A stretch of DNA of 64,000 bases from Chionoecetes opilio (Eukaryota; Arthropoda; Malacostraca; Decapoda; Majidae), in NCBI GenBank assembly GCA_016584305.1, contig JACEEZ010017964.1:1-64000 (forward strand), in the 5' to 3' direction. Shown here one piece after another: positions 25,154 through 39,100 of the stretch. Numbering within the stretch: position 1 is the first letter of the stretch; every line of letters starts with the position of its first letter. Below the pieces are notes generated by a model. The model ran no database searches, was not told where the DNA came from, and saw only the letters and a program-made list of their open reading frames with translations. Made by a program: the position numbers and the translations under genes.

Positions 25154-25480
25154 TCATCTAGTTGTATTTTACAGGGCCTGAGCGACGCTCGTATGGCCCC
25201 GTCTCCATATCAACATTTTTATCATTCATCCTTAGTGCTTAGTGTTGGGGGAAGCCACCACCCCGGGAGGCAGGTCACAAACCCCCGGCTAACACCCGGG
25301 AGGCGGGTCACAAACCCCCGGCTAACACCCGGTACCCATTCACTGCTGGGTGGACAGGGGCTCGGATTTTAAGGAAACAACCCATCTGTTTCCGCTCCGC
25401 TCGGGGATCGAACCCGGGACTTCTCGGTTGTGAACCGAGCGTGCTTCCCCTACACTACGGAGTACCCTGTGTGTGTGTGT

Positions 25481-25569
<89 letters not shown>

Positions 25570-28500
25570 GTCCATTCATATAGTCTCAATAAAATCTCTG
25601 ATAATGCCCAATGTTACATATATATCTATATAATATACAATATAATTTAACAGGTGTAACAAATAAATCACTCTATATAAATATAAATACGATAATATCT
25701 CAATTTTTCCATCAACAATATATATATATATATATGTATATATATAAAATAGAGTACATACGTATGTGTGTTTAACCAAAGAATAGCGATGGTGGGAGAC
25801 GATAACATACCTAACGTATCATGTGTGTACAGTAACCCCTCGATAAACCGCATCTTGTTAAACCGAACGCCGTGGTGTTGCCTTCGAACAAGCCTCTGAC
25901 ATACCAAACTCTAGCTCGGCATATCAGGCGCCTAGAATTAAAACGGCACAAGCGCCACTTTTAAAAAAAATGAGAAAAACGCGCTTAAAGTTTAATCTAA
26001 TATCTTCATTTGTTGCTGATTTACTTTGAAAACACTTGAGGTGCATTTCTTTTCATTGATAAAAAGTGGCGCTTGTGCCGTTTCATATCTTGATTTTCTT
26101 AGATTAAACTTTAAGCGCGTTTTTCTCAGTGTTTAAAAGTGGCGCTTGTGCCGTTTCAATTCTAGGCGCCTGATGTGCGGCGATTGGTGAGCCCACCGAA
26201 CATGTAGGCCGGCCCGTGCGTCTCTGTTTACACTCTGCCGTCATGGTGTGCGGACAACTCACTCGTGTTCTCTCTCGTCCCACGTGTTACAGTGGAAGAA
26301 CGGCCTCTCTATTTGCAAGGGGGAAAAGTAAGGGAAGAACGGCCCCTCTATTTGCAAGGGGGAAAAGTAAGGGAAGAACAGCCCCTCTATTTGCAAGGGG
26401 GAAAAGTAAGGGCCTTCCTTATTGTGGGAGATGACTTGATTGGAGATGACTTTATAAAGGGGAAAAGCAAGGGAAAAACCTGCCCCTCTCTTTGCAAGGG
26501 GGAAAAGTATGGAAAAGAACTGTCCCTCCCCTACTAGACAGACGGCAGCACTGACCCAAGTTCTGGCGTCTTCCAGTACATACAGCTAGCTTTGTTTGAA
26601 CACGTAGGACTGCACGATGCCCCTCGTAAACCGAATTCTGTTATTTTTATGAGGCGGATAACCGATCATACTATAAACCGAATTATCGGATATTGGGATC
26701 GACCCTTCCCCTCAATTGGTTTGGTTTATCGAGGGTTTACTGTATATAGGTTGAAGTTCCCAAACTCGGCATCCCAAGACTCGGCTATGGTTCCGGATTT
26801 TCCAAAACACGGCAGAACACCCAAAACCCGGCGCGTAGTTGCCGGGTCGGCCGCTAGGTGCCACCACACTAGGCCGCTTGGTTTCTCCCGCCGATTTGTT
26901 TGTTGTTATTGTTCAGTGGTGTTGTGACTGTAGAGTTGTGTACACTGTTATTTTGTGTGATTTTGTTATTTTGTCATGCTTTTTTTCCCCTAAATATATC
27001 TACGTTCTAAAAGTCGGAAAATTCCATTACTCGGCTCGGCGCTGGTCCCGAGGTTGCCGAGTTTGGGAACTTCAACCTGTATCAGAAAACACTCCTAGAC
27101 TGCAATAGTAATCCCCTGTAGCAGTATAGTACTACCATGTATTATGAAAACTGTTATAATAATCCCCTGTAGCAGCCTAGTACTACCATGTATTATTGTG
27201 TACACATCACTAACAACACTAACTCGAGATCACTTGTCTAAAAAGTGTCTCCGGAAGTGCCTCTGGTAGTTAGACTGCTCGTTAAAGTTCCTATGACATA
27301 TATTACAGGTGTAAGGCTTCTCCCCCGTGTGGGTGCGGGTGTGGCGGTCAAGACCCCAGCGCGTGGGAAACGACTTGTTGCAGTACACACATTCGTACTT
27401 CCATTTCCGTCGCCCGCCTTCCCCGCCCCCGTCACCATCCCCCATGTCTCTGTCAGGTCTCTCGGCGCGCGTGTGGGTATCTACGTCAACGCAACGCCAC
27501 TACTTGCTCTGGCGGCGGGTAACCCAAGGATACTTCTGTGCATGCTCTCGCCCCCCCCAACGCCAGACGACCGCCTGCCCACGCTCTGAAAAGACACCAG
27601 AACTTGGGTCAGTGCAGCCGTCTAGTAGGGGAGGGGCAGTTCTTTTCCATACTTTTTCCCCTTGCAAAGAGAGGGGCAGGTTTTTCCCTTGCTTTTCCCC
27701 TTTATAAAGTCATCTCCAATCAAGTCATCTCCCACAATAATGAAGGCCCTTACTTTTCCCCCTTGCAAATAGAGGGGCCGTTCTTCCCTTACTTTTATCC
27801 CCTGTTATAAAGTCATCCTCTTTCTGGTGATATTCCCATGTTGGGTCATTCATGTTACAAAGGAAAGAAAGTGGTGAGCTGTAGATGGTCAAGAGGGAGG
27901 CATACGCTAGGCTGCGCGTGGCCTCGGTGCTCATCTCCGTGGCATTAGCCTTTGAGCCTGCTGTGGTGGGTGAGAACCCGCTACCCCGGGACACAGGGCT
28001 AGTGTGACACCCGGGTTACCACAGTTACCTTCCCCAGGTATTCCCCAGGTACCCATTTATCAACCAACAACGAAAGGAAGGATGAACAGCTGGGTGGGCT
28101 GCACGCCGACTGCCCTGGCTGGGATTCGAACCAGGGCCCGTGGATTTGTACCTACAGGGGGGGGAGGGCATGAGGGGGCACGTGCCCTTCCCATGGCCCC
28201 CCAGGTGCCCCCCACTGGCTATGGCTGCCGTATTCTGTATAATGCTAATACCCACCACTGATCTGATCTTAGAATATGCATCTATACCCTTGTATGTGGC
28301 ATCAGAATGCTCCTACGCTCCGCTTGTCTAGTGCCCCCACCCCCCCCACCCCACTCAGCTGTGCCCCCCATTGATAGGTACCACTACGCCACCACTGCTA
28401 GGCACAAGTCACCACACCATGAAGGAGGTGCAGCGTACTGTAGATGTAGCTACAGTACAAGCTCCATAGAACAGAATAACTCACCGTTATTCCAGCACCA

Positions 28501-28714
28501 GAATAACACAAGGCCGATGCCAGTACTCAAATTCTAGGGCTGAGAACAAGAAAGGCCAATGTCACAAATCTATGTTTTGAGAAAAATGCGTTTGAAATAT
28601 TACATTACCATCATGGCATTAGGTAATAACAGCAGATGAGATTTTTTTTTTAGTAATTACTTAGATTATAACCTATCATTTCTTGCAGTGATAGATACAT
28701 ACATTTCCAGATCT

Positions 28715-28749
<35 letters not shown>

Positions 28750-30072
28750 CTTATCATCGTGCAGGACTTCGTGTTTAACCATGCAAGGCTGTCAATGCGA
28801 GTTGATTTCACTGTCTTTGAACTCTTCAGTGACATTCATCAACATTATATTTCTTTACAGACAAAGACAAGAATCTGGATTGCACGTTTCCTTTCAACTA
28901 CAAAGGCAAGATGTACTATGAAGTTCGGTGGTGGACTTATCTAAAATTAGCCATTTTTAGACATTGGCCCTTCTAGTTCTCAGCCCTAGAATTTATGCTC
29001 AATCTATCATGGGTTACGCGAATTATATTTATGAATGACGTAACCCATTTCACGATGAGGTAGTCAGGCTGTAATTCCTGTACAGTGCGACACATACTTC
29101 CCACAATTTGGGTAACATCAAAATGTGTATGTTTTTTCTGTCCTCTTGCCACATAATTAACCAAGAATTTAATTATGTTACTGAAAGAATCTTTTTCGTT
29201 CATTTTCTTCTGTCGATTTCACTGCAGGCGTGACACAGATTTTTACACAACTCATGCCGTAATAGCATTAAAAAAAGTTATGATGGTATATGAAATTCTA
29301 CAATACATGCCAAGATACATATGATGAACAAAACAATAATAATAAATAAATAAATAGCTTGTAATATGAGGTATAGAATGTACATGAAAAACCTTCCCTC
29401 TCCTGGTAACATAATGCTTTGCTGTCCCCATTTCTGCACTTTTGGGGGACAATGAATGGTAACTCTTCCCCTGACGTAGCAAAGAATGGTAGGCAAGAAT
29501 ATATGGAAATAATATCAGGCGCCTAGAATTGAAACGGCACAAGCGCCACTTTGAAAACACTGAGAAAAATGCGCTTAAAGTTTAATCTAAGAAAATCAAG
29601 ATATGAAACGGCACAAGCGCCACTTTTTATCAATGAAAAAAATGCACCTAAAGTGTTTTCAAAGTAAATCAGCAACAAATGAACATATTAGATTTAACTT
29701 TAAGCGCGTTTTTCTCAGTTTTTTAAAAGTGGCGATTGTGCCGTTTCAATTCTAGGCGCCTGATATGAATTCATGTATAAGATTGAATAATCATGCACAT
29801 GCACTGCCTCTCTACAGATGCTGATAAGAGTTACGACCTGCTAGGCAACTGACGTCCACTTGTACATAGGGCTCAACAAAATTATAAAAAACGTAGCAAA
29901 AATTTGTCTTTTTTCTTTTTATTTAAAGCCCAGTACAGTAAAACCTCTCATATGCGGACTAATTGGGCCGAGGAATGGTCCGAGTAATGGGAGGGATTAT
30001 AAATGGGGGGATATGTAAAATATAAAAATAATAAAAAGTCTAGGTGAATATATAGCTAGGAAATTTCGACCC

Positions 30073-30118
<46 letters not shown>

Positions 30119-30137
30119 AGCTAGGATATGTCGAAGC

Positions 30138-30178
<41 letters not shown>

Positions 30179-33100
30179 CTGGTGAATATATAGCTAGGAA
30201 ATTTCGACCCCTCAAAATAAAAATAAATAAAAAAAAAAAAAAATAAAAAAAAAAAAAAAAAAAGGAGGAGGTCCGAATAATGTCAAAGTCCGAATAATGA
30301 GGGTCCGAATACGACGAGAGGTTTTACTGTACTGCCATTTACATCTCCATTTCCAGCAGCACCCCACTCACAAGGTAGGTGTTGAATTTATTTACATTAC
30401 TATTTATTCTATTACTGTCAATATTTCCCCCATCGTTTCTGGCGATGTTGAGTACCAAAACTTTAATCAACAAACACAACTTACTTCAACCCCAACTTAC
30501 TTCAAAATTGTCTTATGGCAAGTTGATAGGAACACAAACCTGTTGTAACTCTTCCAGCATCTGCGCACGTCATTCATTGTTAGGTAATATTTAACCGAGC
30601 ACATTCCGCCTTCTCACGGTACACCCCTGTAATGCTAGTGGTGGCAGTGTGCGGGTGTTGAAGAGGATCTGACAGCCTTAAAGAGGTTGAGGCAATGGAT
30701 AGAGATAGTTAGAAGCGTATCACCACCGTCTAACCTCACAAGACTACGGGAAAATCTGACGTTAAAAAGAAAAATGACGATGATGTGAGCTGTGTAGAGG
30801 ATCTGGCAGCATGGAAGAGGTTAAGGCAATGGATAGAGATAGTTAGAAGCCTATCACGACCATTTAACCTCACAGAAAGTTAGGGAAAATCTGACATTAA
30901 ACAGAAAGATGACGATGATGTGAGCTGTGTAGAAGATCTGGCAGCATTGAAGAGGTTGAGGCAATGGATAGAGATAGTTAGAAGCGTATCATCGACCGTC
31001 TAACCTCACAGAAAGTATGGGAAAATCTGACATTAAACAGAAAGAAGATGAGAGACAGTTGGAAGCATAGCACTGGGCATGGAAGAGGTTACAGCAATGG
31101 ATAGAGATAGTTAGAAAGGTATCATCGACTATCTAAACTCACTACCATCGACTATCTAAACTCACTACCATCGGCTATCTAAACTCACTACCATCCACTA
31201 TCTGAACTCACTACCATCCACTATCTAAACTCACTACCATCCACTATCTGAACTCACTACCATCCACTATCTAAACTCACTACCATCCACTATCTAAACT
31301 CACTACCATCCACTATCTAAACTCACTACCATCGACTATCTAAACTCACTACCATCGACTATCTAAACTCACTACCATCGGCTATCTGAACTCACTACCA
31401 TCCACTATCTAAACTCACTACCATCCACTATCTGAACTCACTACCATCCACTATCTAAACTCACTACCATCGACTATCTAAACTCACTACCATCCACTAT
31501 CTAAACTCACTACCATCGACTATCTAAACTCACTACCATCGACTATCTAAACTCACTACCATCCACTATCTAAACTCACTACCATCGACTATCTAAACTC
31601 ACTACCATCGACTATCTGAACTCACTACCATCCACTATCTAAACTCACTACCATCCACTATCTAAACTCACTACCATCCACTATCTAAACTCACTACCAT
31701 CGGCTATCTAAACTCACTACCATCGACTATCTAAACTCACTACCATCCACTATCTAAACTCACTACCATCGACTATCTAAACTCACTACCATCGACTATC
31801 TAAACTCACTACCATCCACTATCTAAACTCACTACCATCGACTATCTAAACTCACTACCATCAACTATCTAAACTCACTACCATCGACTATCTAAACTCA
31901 CTACCATCGACTATCTAAACTCACTACCATCGGCTATCTAAACTCACTACCATCGACTATCTAAACTCACTACCATCCACTATCTAAACTCACTACCATC
32001 CACTATCTAAACTCACTACCATCGACTATCTAAACTCACTACCATCGACTATCTAAACTCACTACCATCGACTATCTAAACTCACAAGACTATATATCAC
32101 ACACAGCAAGAAAGAGATTTTGGAAATGAATGAAAAAATAGTGTTTAGTTCGTCCAGGAAGAGATATTTGATTGATTTTTTAGAGGGTTGTGTTTTTTTT
32201 GGCTTAAGAAAACAATATTCTGAGCTGCGACCATATAGATTGCTATATCAACCTATAGTATGGGAAATAAACTACTGAAACAGCTACTCAAATATGACTG
32301 TCTAACCTCATTATGGGAAAATCTGACGATAAACAAAAAGCTGATGACAACGTGAGCTGCGCAGAGAGGCAATGCAAGGTAAATACTCAGCTACTCCAAC
32401 CCATGCAGCAGTAATCAACACTCACCCTGGAGTCGTGCAGCTGTGAGGCCTCGGCAATGTCCGGGTGGAGGGGCAGCTGCATGGCCATGGGGTCCCCCCC
32501 CACCACCCCCACCCCCCCGCTGCTGCTGCCGCCGCCGTCCTCATAGCTCTGGTTGCTGCCCTCCCAGTTGTCCGCCGACGCTCCCGCCGCTGACGGCTCC
32601 AACTTTATGGTCTGCAAGCATACAAGAGAAAAAAGTATGAAAGTATAAGTAAGTATAAAATAGGAGTTTAGAATGGAAGTAATCACAAAACTATCCCAAG
32701 ATTCGCGTTCACCATGCCAAAAGAATATTATGAACCAATTTTCATGAGAATCTGAGATATCAAAAATTTCCTGAAAATCTGCAATACATACCCCTAGAAT
32801 TTTGGCAAAAATCATGTATATTTGAATAACTCAAAAAGTATGAGATGTACGTAGAAAATGTATATAACATAAGAGATAGAGCAGGCCAAGACCTTCCTAG
32901 AGAACCATAGTAAAATCCGTTTTGAGTTCAAGTAACCGAGAAAATGATACATTTGTGTATTTTTACAAAACATATATTTTCTCAGCAAGTGTACGAGTTA
33001 ATGGATTACTGATTGCAGCTTTCTTTAAAACTCATCAACCTTCATAACTATGTTTCTATACCGTTGCCTTCCAGGACTAAAAATTACGCAGGAAAATGGC

Positions 33101-36100
33101 AAAAACGTGTTTGCCGACAATCGTGAACAATTTTCACGGCCAGAAAATCCATAAAAATATTTGGTCACAGATCCGTCAATGGCCGCATGAGTCACTTGGA
33201 CAGGCGCGACACAGCCTCGGGAATAACAGTGCGCCGCGTTGTGAAGGAATAATACAGCGCCAGAACACAGGGAGAGGCAAAGTATTACAAGCTACATGTA
33301 TGAATATGGATTAAATATGATATACAGCTAAGTATTAAATTATCCGACCTTGGGGGGACCGAAGGTAGGTCGGATAATTGGAATAGTCGGATGTTCGGAT
33401 ATCACAGTAACCATAAACGTAAGGACAAAATGGTATAGAACATAAAAGATGCAGCTCTTGAAGGCCGATCCAGTGGTAGACGCGAAAGTTAAATTCATGC
33501 ATAAATAAAGCCACAAATCAATGTTTTCTAATAACTAAAAAAAAAACGAAGTAATATAAATGGCCAAAACAAGACACAATGTGGTGGTGAAAAAAGTCGG
33601 TTGTTTGGACAAGTCGGATGTTTGGAGGTCGGATGTTGGGAATTTGGCTGTATGATATGGATAAACTGGATAAAACACAACTATAGTCTATTTTTTGAAG
33701 AAGGCCAAAAATCCTGCCCCCTTGCTGCTTACTGACTGATATTTGATGCCAGGAGAAGGGAATACTACGCTTCCTCTAAATTCCAGCTGTATTTTACCAT
33801 AGTTAACCATATTAGCAGGTAAACAGAGGCACAATATTAAGCATGAGACCTTAAGATAGAATGGAATTTTTGCCTCGTTAAAAAAAATAGTCTATAGGTA
33901 AACAAACACCGGCAGACTCACCATGGAGGCGTCGGTGTGCTGCTGGGCCTGCACCCCCGAGGGCCCCGGTACGGTGCCCTCGTCGCTGCTGTGGTATTGC
34001 TCCTGCGCGTACACCTCCCGCGGCAGCTGCTCCACCCGATTCGACGAACTGACCTGCGCCGTACCCGCGTAGATCGCCGTACCCGACACCGAGTAGAGGA
34101 CGCCCTCGGACGTGGCGATGGGACAGTGGTGACTAGCGTACGGCTGCGGCGCGTGGGAGGTCATTTCGGGCTGGTGCTGAGGCGGTTCGTGCGCCGGTAA
34201 CAACACCACCTGGGGCGCCGGGTGCTCACGGAGGCTCAAGTTCTCGCCCCGGAGGCTTAAGTTCTCGCCGCGGAGGCTCAAGTTCTCGCCGTTACCCGTC
34301 TCCACTGTCACAACCTCCTCCTGGTTTTCTCTCACACTCACGTAACTACTTTGCACATTGAATTGCTCAGTTTTTTTCCGTTTGGCGACGGGACTAGAGG
34401 GTGGGTATTTTGACACTTGGAGGTGCTGGGTGACGCCGACGCCCAGGGTGATGGGTGTGGGCGGGGTGGCCTGGGGGGGCAGGGTGCCGGGGTTCTGGGT
34501 CCGGGAGGGGGAGGACAGGCGCTTCACCACCTTCTCCGCGGGCCGGTCCGGTTCGGCCAGACCTTTGATTTTCAGGTTTTCCGCCGTGCTGATCAACGAC
34601 GCCAACTCGGACTGGGACACACTCACCTGCAACACACAAATGCAGTGAGACAAAGTCGTACAGTATTCTCACACAGAAGAAGAATCATCAGGTATAAATT
34701 TCATTCTCCACACATTCCTATCAACATAAGTTACGTAATTTTACAATCTTTATGTGCATGACATATCCCGCAATAAAAAAAAAATTCCAAAAGTATGACT
34801 GTCTCAAACATGTACCCTGACCTTTGGAATAGACATCAAATTGACTTACATTTCAATTACTTAAATTACACATATAATTTAAAATCAAAGGCAGAGGGGT
34901 GAGAACCTTTCCTCTGGGTCCTTTACTATCCATTACATACCTCAAGAACGAAACAGAAGCGAGAAATCTCTGTCCCTGACACATAGATCTAAATTCAGCA
35001 TTTTCTTATGCTGTGGTGAAATGGGTGACTAAAAAACATAAGTACGAAGGGTTGGAAATCCGTATCATACATATGGTAGTGAGTTTAGATAGTGGATGGT
35101 AGTGAGTTTAGATAGTCGATGGTAGTGAGTTTAGATAGTCGATGGTAGTGAGTTTAGATAGTGGATGGTAGTGAGTTTAGATAGTCGATGGTAGTGAGTT
35201 TAGATAGTCGATGGTAGTGAGTTTAGATAGTGGATGGTAGTGAGTTCAGATAGTCGATGGTAGTGAGTTTAGATAGTCGATGGTAGTGAGTTTAGATAGT
35301 CGATGGTAGTGAGTTTAGATAGTAGATGGTAGTGAGTTTAGATAGTGGATGGTAGTGAGTTTAGATAGTCGATGGTAGTGAGTTTAGATAGTGGATGGTA
35401 GTGAGTTTAGATAGTCGATGGTAGTGAGTTTAGATAGTCGATGGTAGTGAGTTTAGATAGTGGATGGTAGTGAGTTCAGATAGTCGATGGTAGTGAGTTT
35501 AGATAGTCGATGGTAGTGAGTTTAGATAGTCGATGTATGAGTTAGATAGTGATGGTAGTGAGTTTAGATAGTGGATGGTAGTGAGTTTAGATAGTGGATG
35601 GTAGTGAGTTTAGATAGTGATGGATGGTAGTTTATATGATGGTATGTTTAGATAGTGGATGGTAGTGAGTTTAGATAGTCGATGGTAGTGAGTTTAGATA
35701 GTGATGGTATGAGTTGATATGATGGTAGGAGTTTAGATAGTCGATGGTAGTGAGTTTAGATAGTGATGGTAGTGAGTTTAGATAGTCGATGGTAGTGAGT
35801 TTAGATAGTCGATGGTAGTGATTTAGTATGATGGGAGTGATTTAGATAGTGGATGGTAGTGAGTTTAGATAGTCGATGGTAGTGAGTTTAGATAGTTGAT
35901 GGTAGTGAGTTTAGATAGTGGATGGTAGTGAGTTTAGAAGTGGTGGTAGTGAGTTAGATAGGATGGTAGTGAGTTTAGATAGTCGATGGTAGTGAGTTTA
36001 GATAGTGGATGGTAGTGAGTTTAGATAGTGGATGGTAGTGAGTTTAGATAGTGGATGGTAGTGAGTTTAGATAGTGGATGGTAGTGAGTTTAGATAGTGG

Positions 36101-39100
36101 ATGGTAGTGAGTTTAGATAGTGGATGGTAGTGAGTTTAGATAGTGGATGGTAGTGAGTTTAGATAGTTGATGGTAGTGAGTTTAGATAGTGGATGGTAGT
36201 GAGTTTAGATAGTGGATGGTAGTGAGTTTAGATAGTGGATGGTAGTGAGTTTAGATAGTCGATGGTAGTGAGTTTAGATAGTTGATGGTAGTGAGTTTAG
36301 ATAGTCGATGGTAGTGAGTTTAGATAGTCGATGGTAGTGAGTTTAGATAGTGGATGGTAGTGAGTTTAGATAGTCGATGTAGTGAGTTTAGATAGTGATG
36401 TAGTGGTTTAGATAGTGATGGTAGTGAGTTTAGATAGTCGATGGTAGTGAGTTTAGATAGTCGATGGTAGTGAGTTTAGATAGTGGATGGTAGTGAGTTT
36501 AGATAGTGGATGGTAGTGAGTTTAGATAGTGGATGGTAGTGAGTTTAGATAGTGGATGGTAGTGAGTTTAGATAGTGGATGGTAGTGAGTTTAGATAGTG
36601 GATGGTAGTGAGTTTAGATAGTCGATGGTAGTGAGTTTAGATAGTGGATGGTAGTGAGTTTAGATAGTCGATGGTAGTGAGTTTAGATAGTGGATGGTAG
36701 TGAGTTTAGATAGTCGATGGTAGTGAGTTTAGATAGTTGATGGTAGTGAGTTTAGATAGTCGATGGTAGTGAGTTAATATAGATATAGATAGCAGTAGTG
36801 AGTTAGATAGTGTGAGATAGTGGATTATTTTAGATAGTCGATGGTAGTGAGTTTAGATAGTTGATGGTAGTGAGTTTTGATAGTCATTTGCAACCCAGAA
36901 GGAATAGAACCTGATATCAAGAGCAGTCAATGCATCCACCCACTGCATTAAAAACATAATGACACGATAAGAAAATATGGAAGCTCAAAGCTGTGAGACC
37001 TACGTTACTTACTTCCTTGTATATAAACTCTATGAGAGCCTCCAACTCCTGGCCTTTGACATCCTTGAGGAAGACGATAGGGTGCTTGCAGGGATTGGTC
37101 TGAAACAGCGTCTGGCCGAGGGAACAGAGGGATTAGGAATAGGGAACTCATAAGGCTATCCTAAGAGTCCTTCATTGCTCCTAACACACTTCTACTTCTA
37201 CTTCACATACTCATACTTCATACACACTGATACAGCTTAGATATGTCAGCTTTCAACATCTTAAATATGAACAGGGGTTTCTTAATATAGGTTTTTTACA
37301 TATAACAACACTAGTATTTTTTTGTTTCCTCTTAAAATCATAGTTACTCATTTAAGTACTACCCAATTTCTTTCCATGTGATTAATAATGTCAGTCATTT
37401 TGATTCCTCACAATTTGTTTACTGTATACAAATATTGGTATAGTTTATTAAGGGGAAGGAGTTCAATATTTTTGTGGACTTGCGCGACAGCTCGTTGTTC
37501 CTAGGGGTTCATGTGTTGGCACAAAAACATTATCTATAGTACGATTTGAATTTTTTTGACATTTGAATACATTTGAATTTTTTGACATATACTAAAGGAA
37601 AGAGGAAAAATGAGGCTAAAAATAAGAAAAAGAAAAAATAGTTGATTTTTTGAAGCCCCATCCTTTACAAGCCCCTCAACACTTACCTGGAAATAAGGTG
37701 AGCAGGCCGACAGGACAACTTTGTGTGCCGAGAAAGACTTTCCGTCACAAGCCAGAGTAACGTCAACGAAAGCATCCTGGGGAGACCAGAAACTTATATA
37801 TTTGTACTCGTTGACTCAATGCAAAAAATTCCAGATAGTTATTTATTCTATTGTCCACAAAAATGCATAAAAATAAATTACACAATATACCAAATCACCC
37901 ATAAGACAGAACAAAAATACGTAAATATATATATATACGGTATTATACAGCAAAACCTCGTTTATCCGGCACCCTCGGGGGGGAGCGCATGCCGGATAAC
38001 TCATTTTGCCGTTGTTTAGAGATTACTCTTATGGAATCGCCCCAAATCCCTTTTTTTTTCTTTTTCTTACATCACAAGGAACTGGCCAAGGGCACAACAA
38101 AAATGGGTAACACAAAGCCCGCCTAGTTGCCAGTCCCTATAAAGAAGACAGTAAGAGAATAAAATAAAAAAGCAAAAAAAAAAAAAAAATGCCTGGGTCG
38201 ATTAGTGCCATTGTTTTGAGGCTGCCGTTGTTTTGAATGCCGGTTAAATGAGGTTCTCCTGTATAAGAATTTACCTCTCAAAGTGGCTGAGAGCATGTTT
38301 AGTACAGTCATAAAGCTTAACTTTGGCTTAGTTAACGTTTACGGATGAGGAATATATTTCAGAGGCAACGGATAGAGGAAATTGGAAGCGTATCACTGGC
38401 CGTCTAACCTCACAAAAATTATGGGAAAAACTAACATTAAACAGAAAGAAGTAGGATAAGGAATATAATGCAGCAACAAACTTACTTGTGTGCGTAAGTA
38501 ACTGAACACTTCAACAAAGTTATTTTGGTGGTTGTTCCACTTAAGAAGAAACTGGTCCTGGTTCATCCTGCCCTGCAACACAAAGACAAGAACGTTATGA
38601 CGGCAATTTTTTTGTTTTGTCAATAGTTTTGGAGTTTCTTGTTATACTTTCCGCCTGTAGAGGGAAGACCGCTACGCTAGACCACAAGACACACAAAACA
38701 ACCATTAAGCATATTAAAAGCCTGAAATGTAAAGACAAGTACATTAAGACTCTCGGCAAGTTGGAATTTCTTGTCACACCTTCCGCCTGTAGAGGGAAGG
38801 CCACTCGCCACAACAGCAGACACACACAACAACCATTAAGCATATTAAAAGCCTGAAATGTAAAGACAAGTACATTAAGACTCTCGGCAAGTTGGAATTT
38901 CTTGTCACACCTTCCGCCTGTAGAGGGAAGGCCACTCGCCACATCAGCAGACACACACAACAACCATTAAGCATTTTGTAGCTGGTGTCTGTGTGTGTTT
39001 TCCTGGCGGGCTGAGAACACTTTTGAAGCATCAATAAAATAAAACACTGCATGAATAGGCTGAAAATATAAGAAGTTATCAAAAAAGCAGTTGAAAAATA

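Larger units (their letters stand above)
25830..26742. mobile_element. Tigger/pogo-like TIR element with a nested foldback
   Basis: Ends CAGTAACCCCTCGATAAACC and its complement TTTATCGAGGGTTTACTG are flanked by TA. The CAGT...CTCGATAAACC terminus is characteristic of pogo/Tigger-type elements. It carries a complete foldback element (25923-26174) and a stretch (26270-26580) with repeats of CTATTTGCAAGGGGGAAAAG that recurs inverted at 27590-27835. No transposase frame remains. Confidence 0.82.

Noticed and set aside
27443..27445. Independent start codon for a small zinc-finger protein
   Set aside because: The fingers fit as an alternative 3' exon of the BTB gene. The ATG is merely internal to the exon and no promoter is visible.
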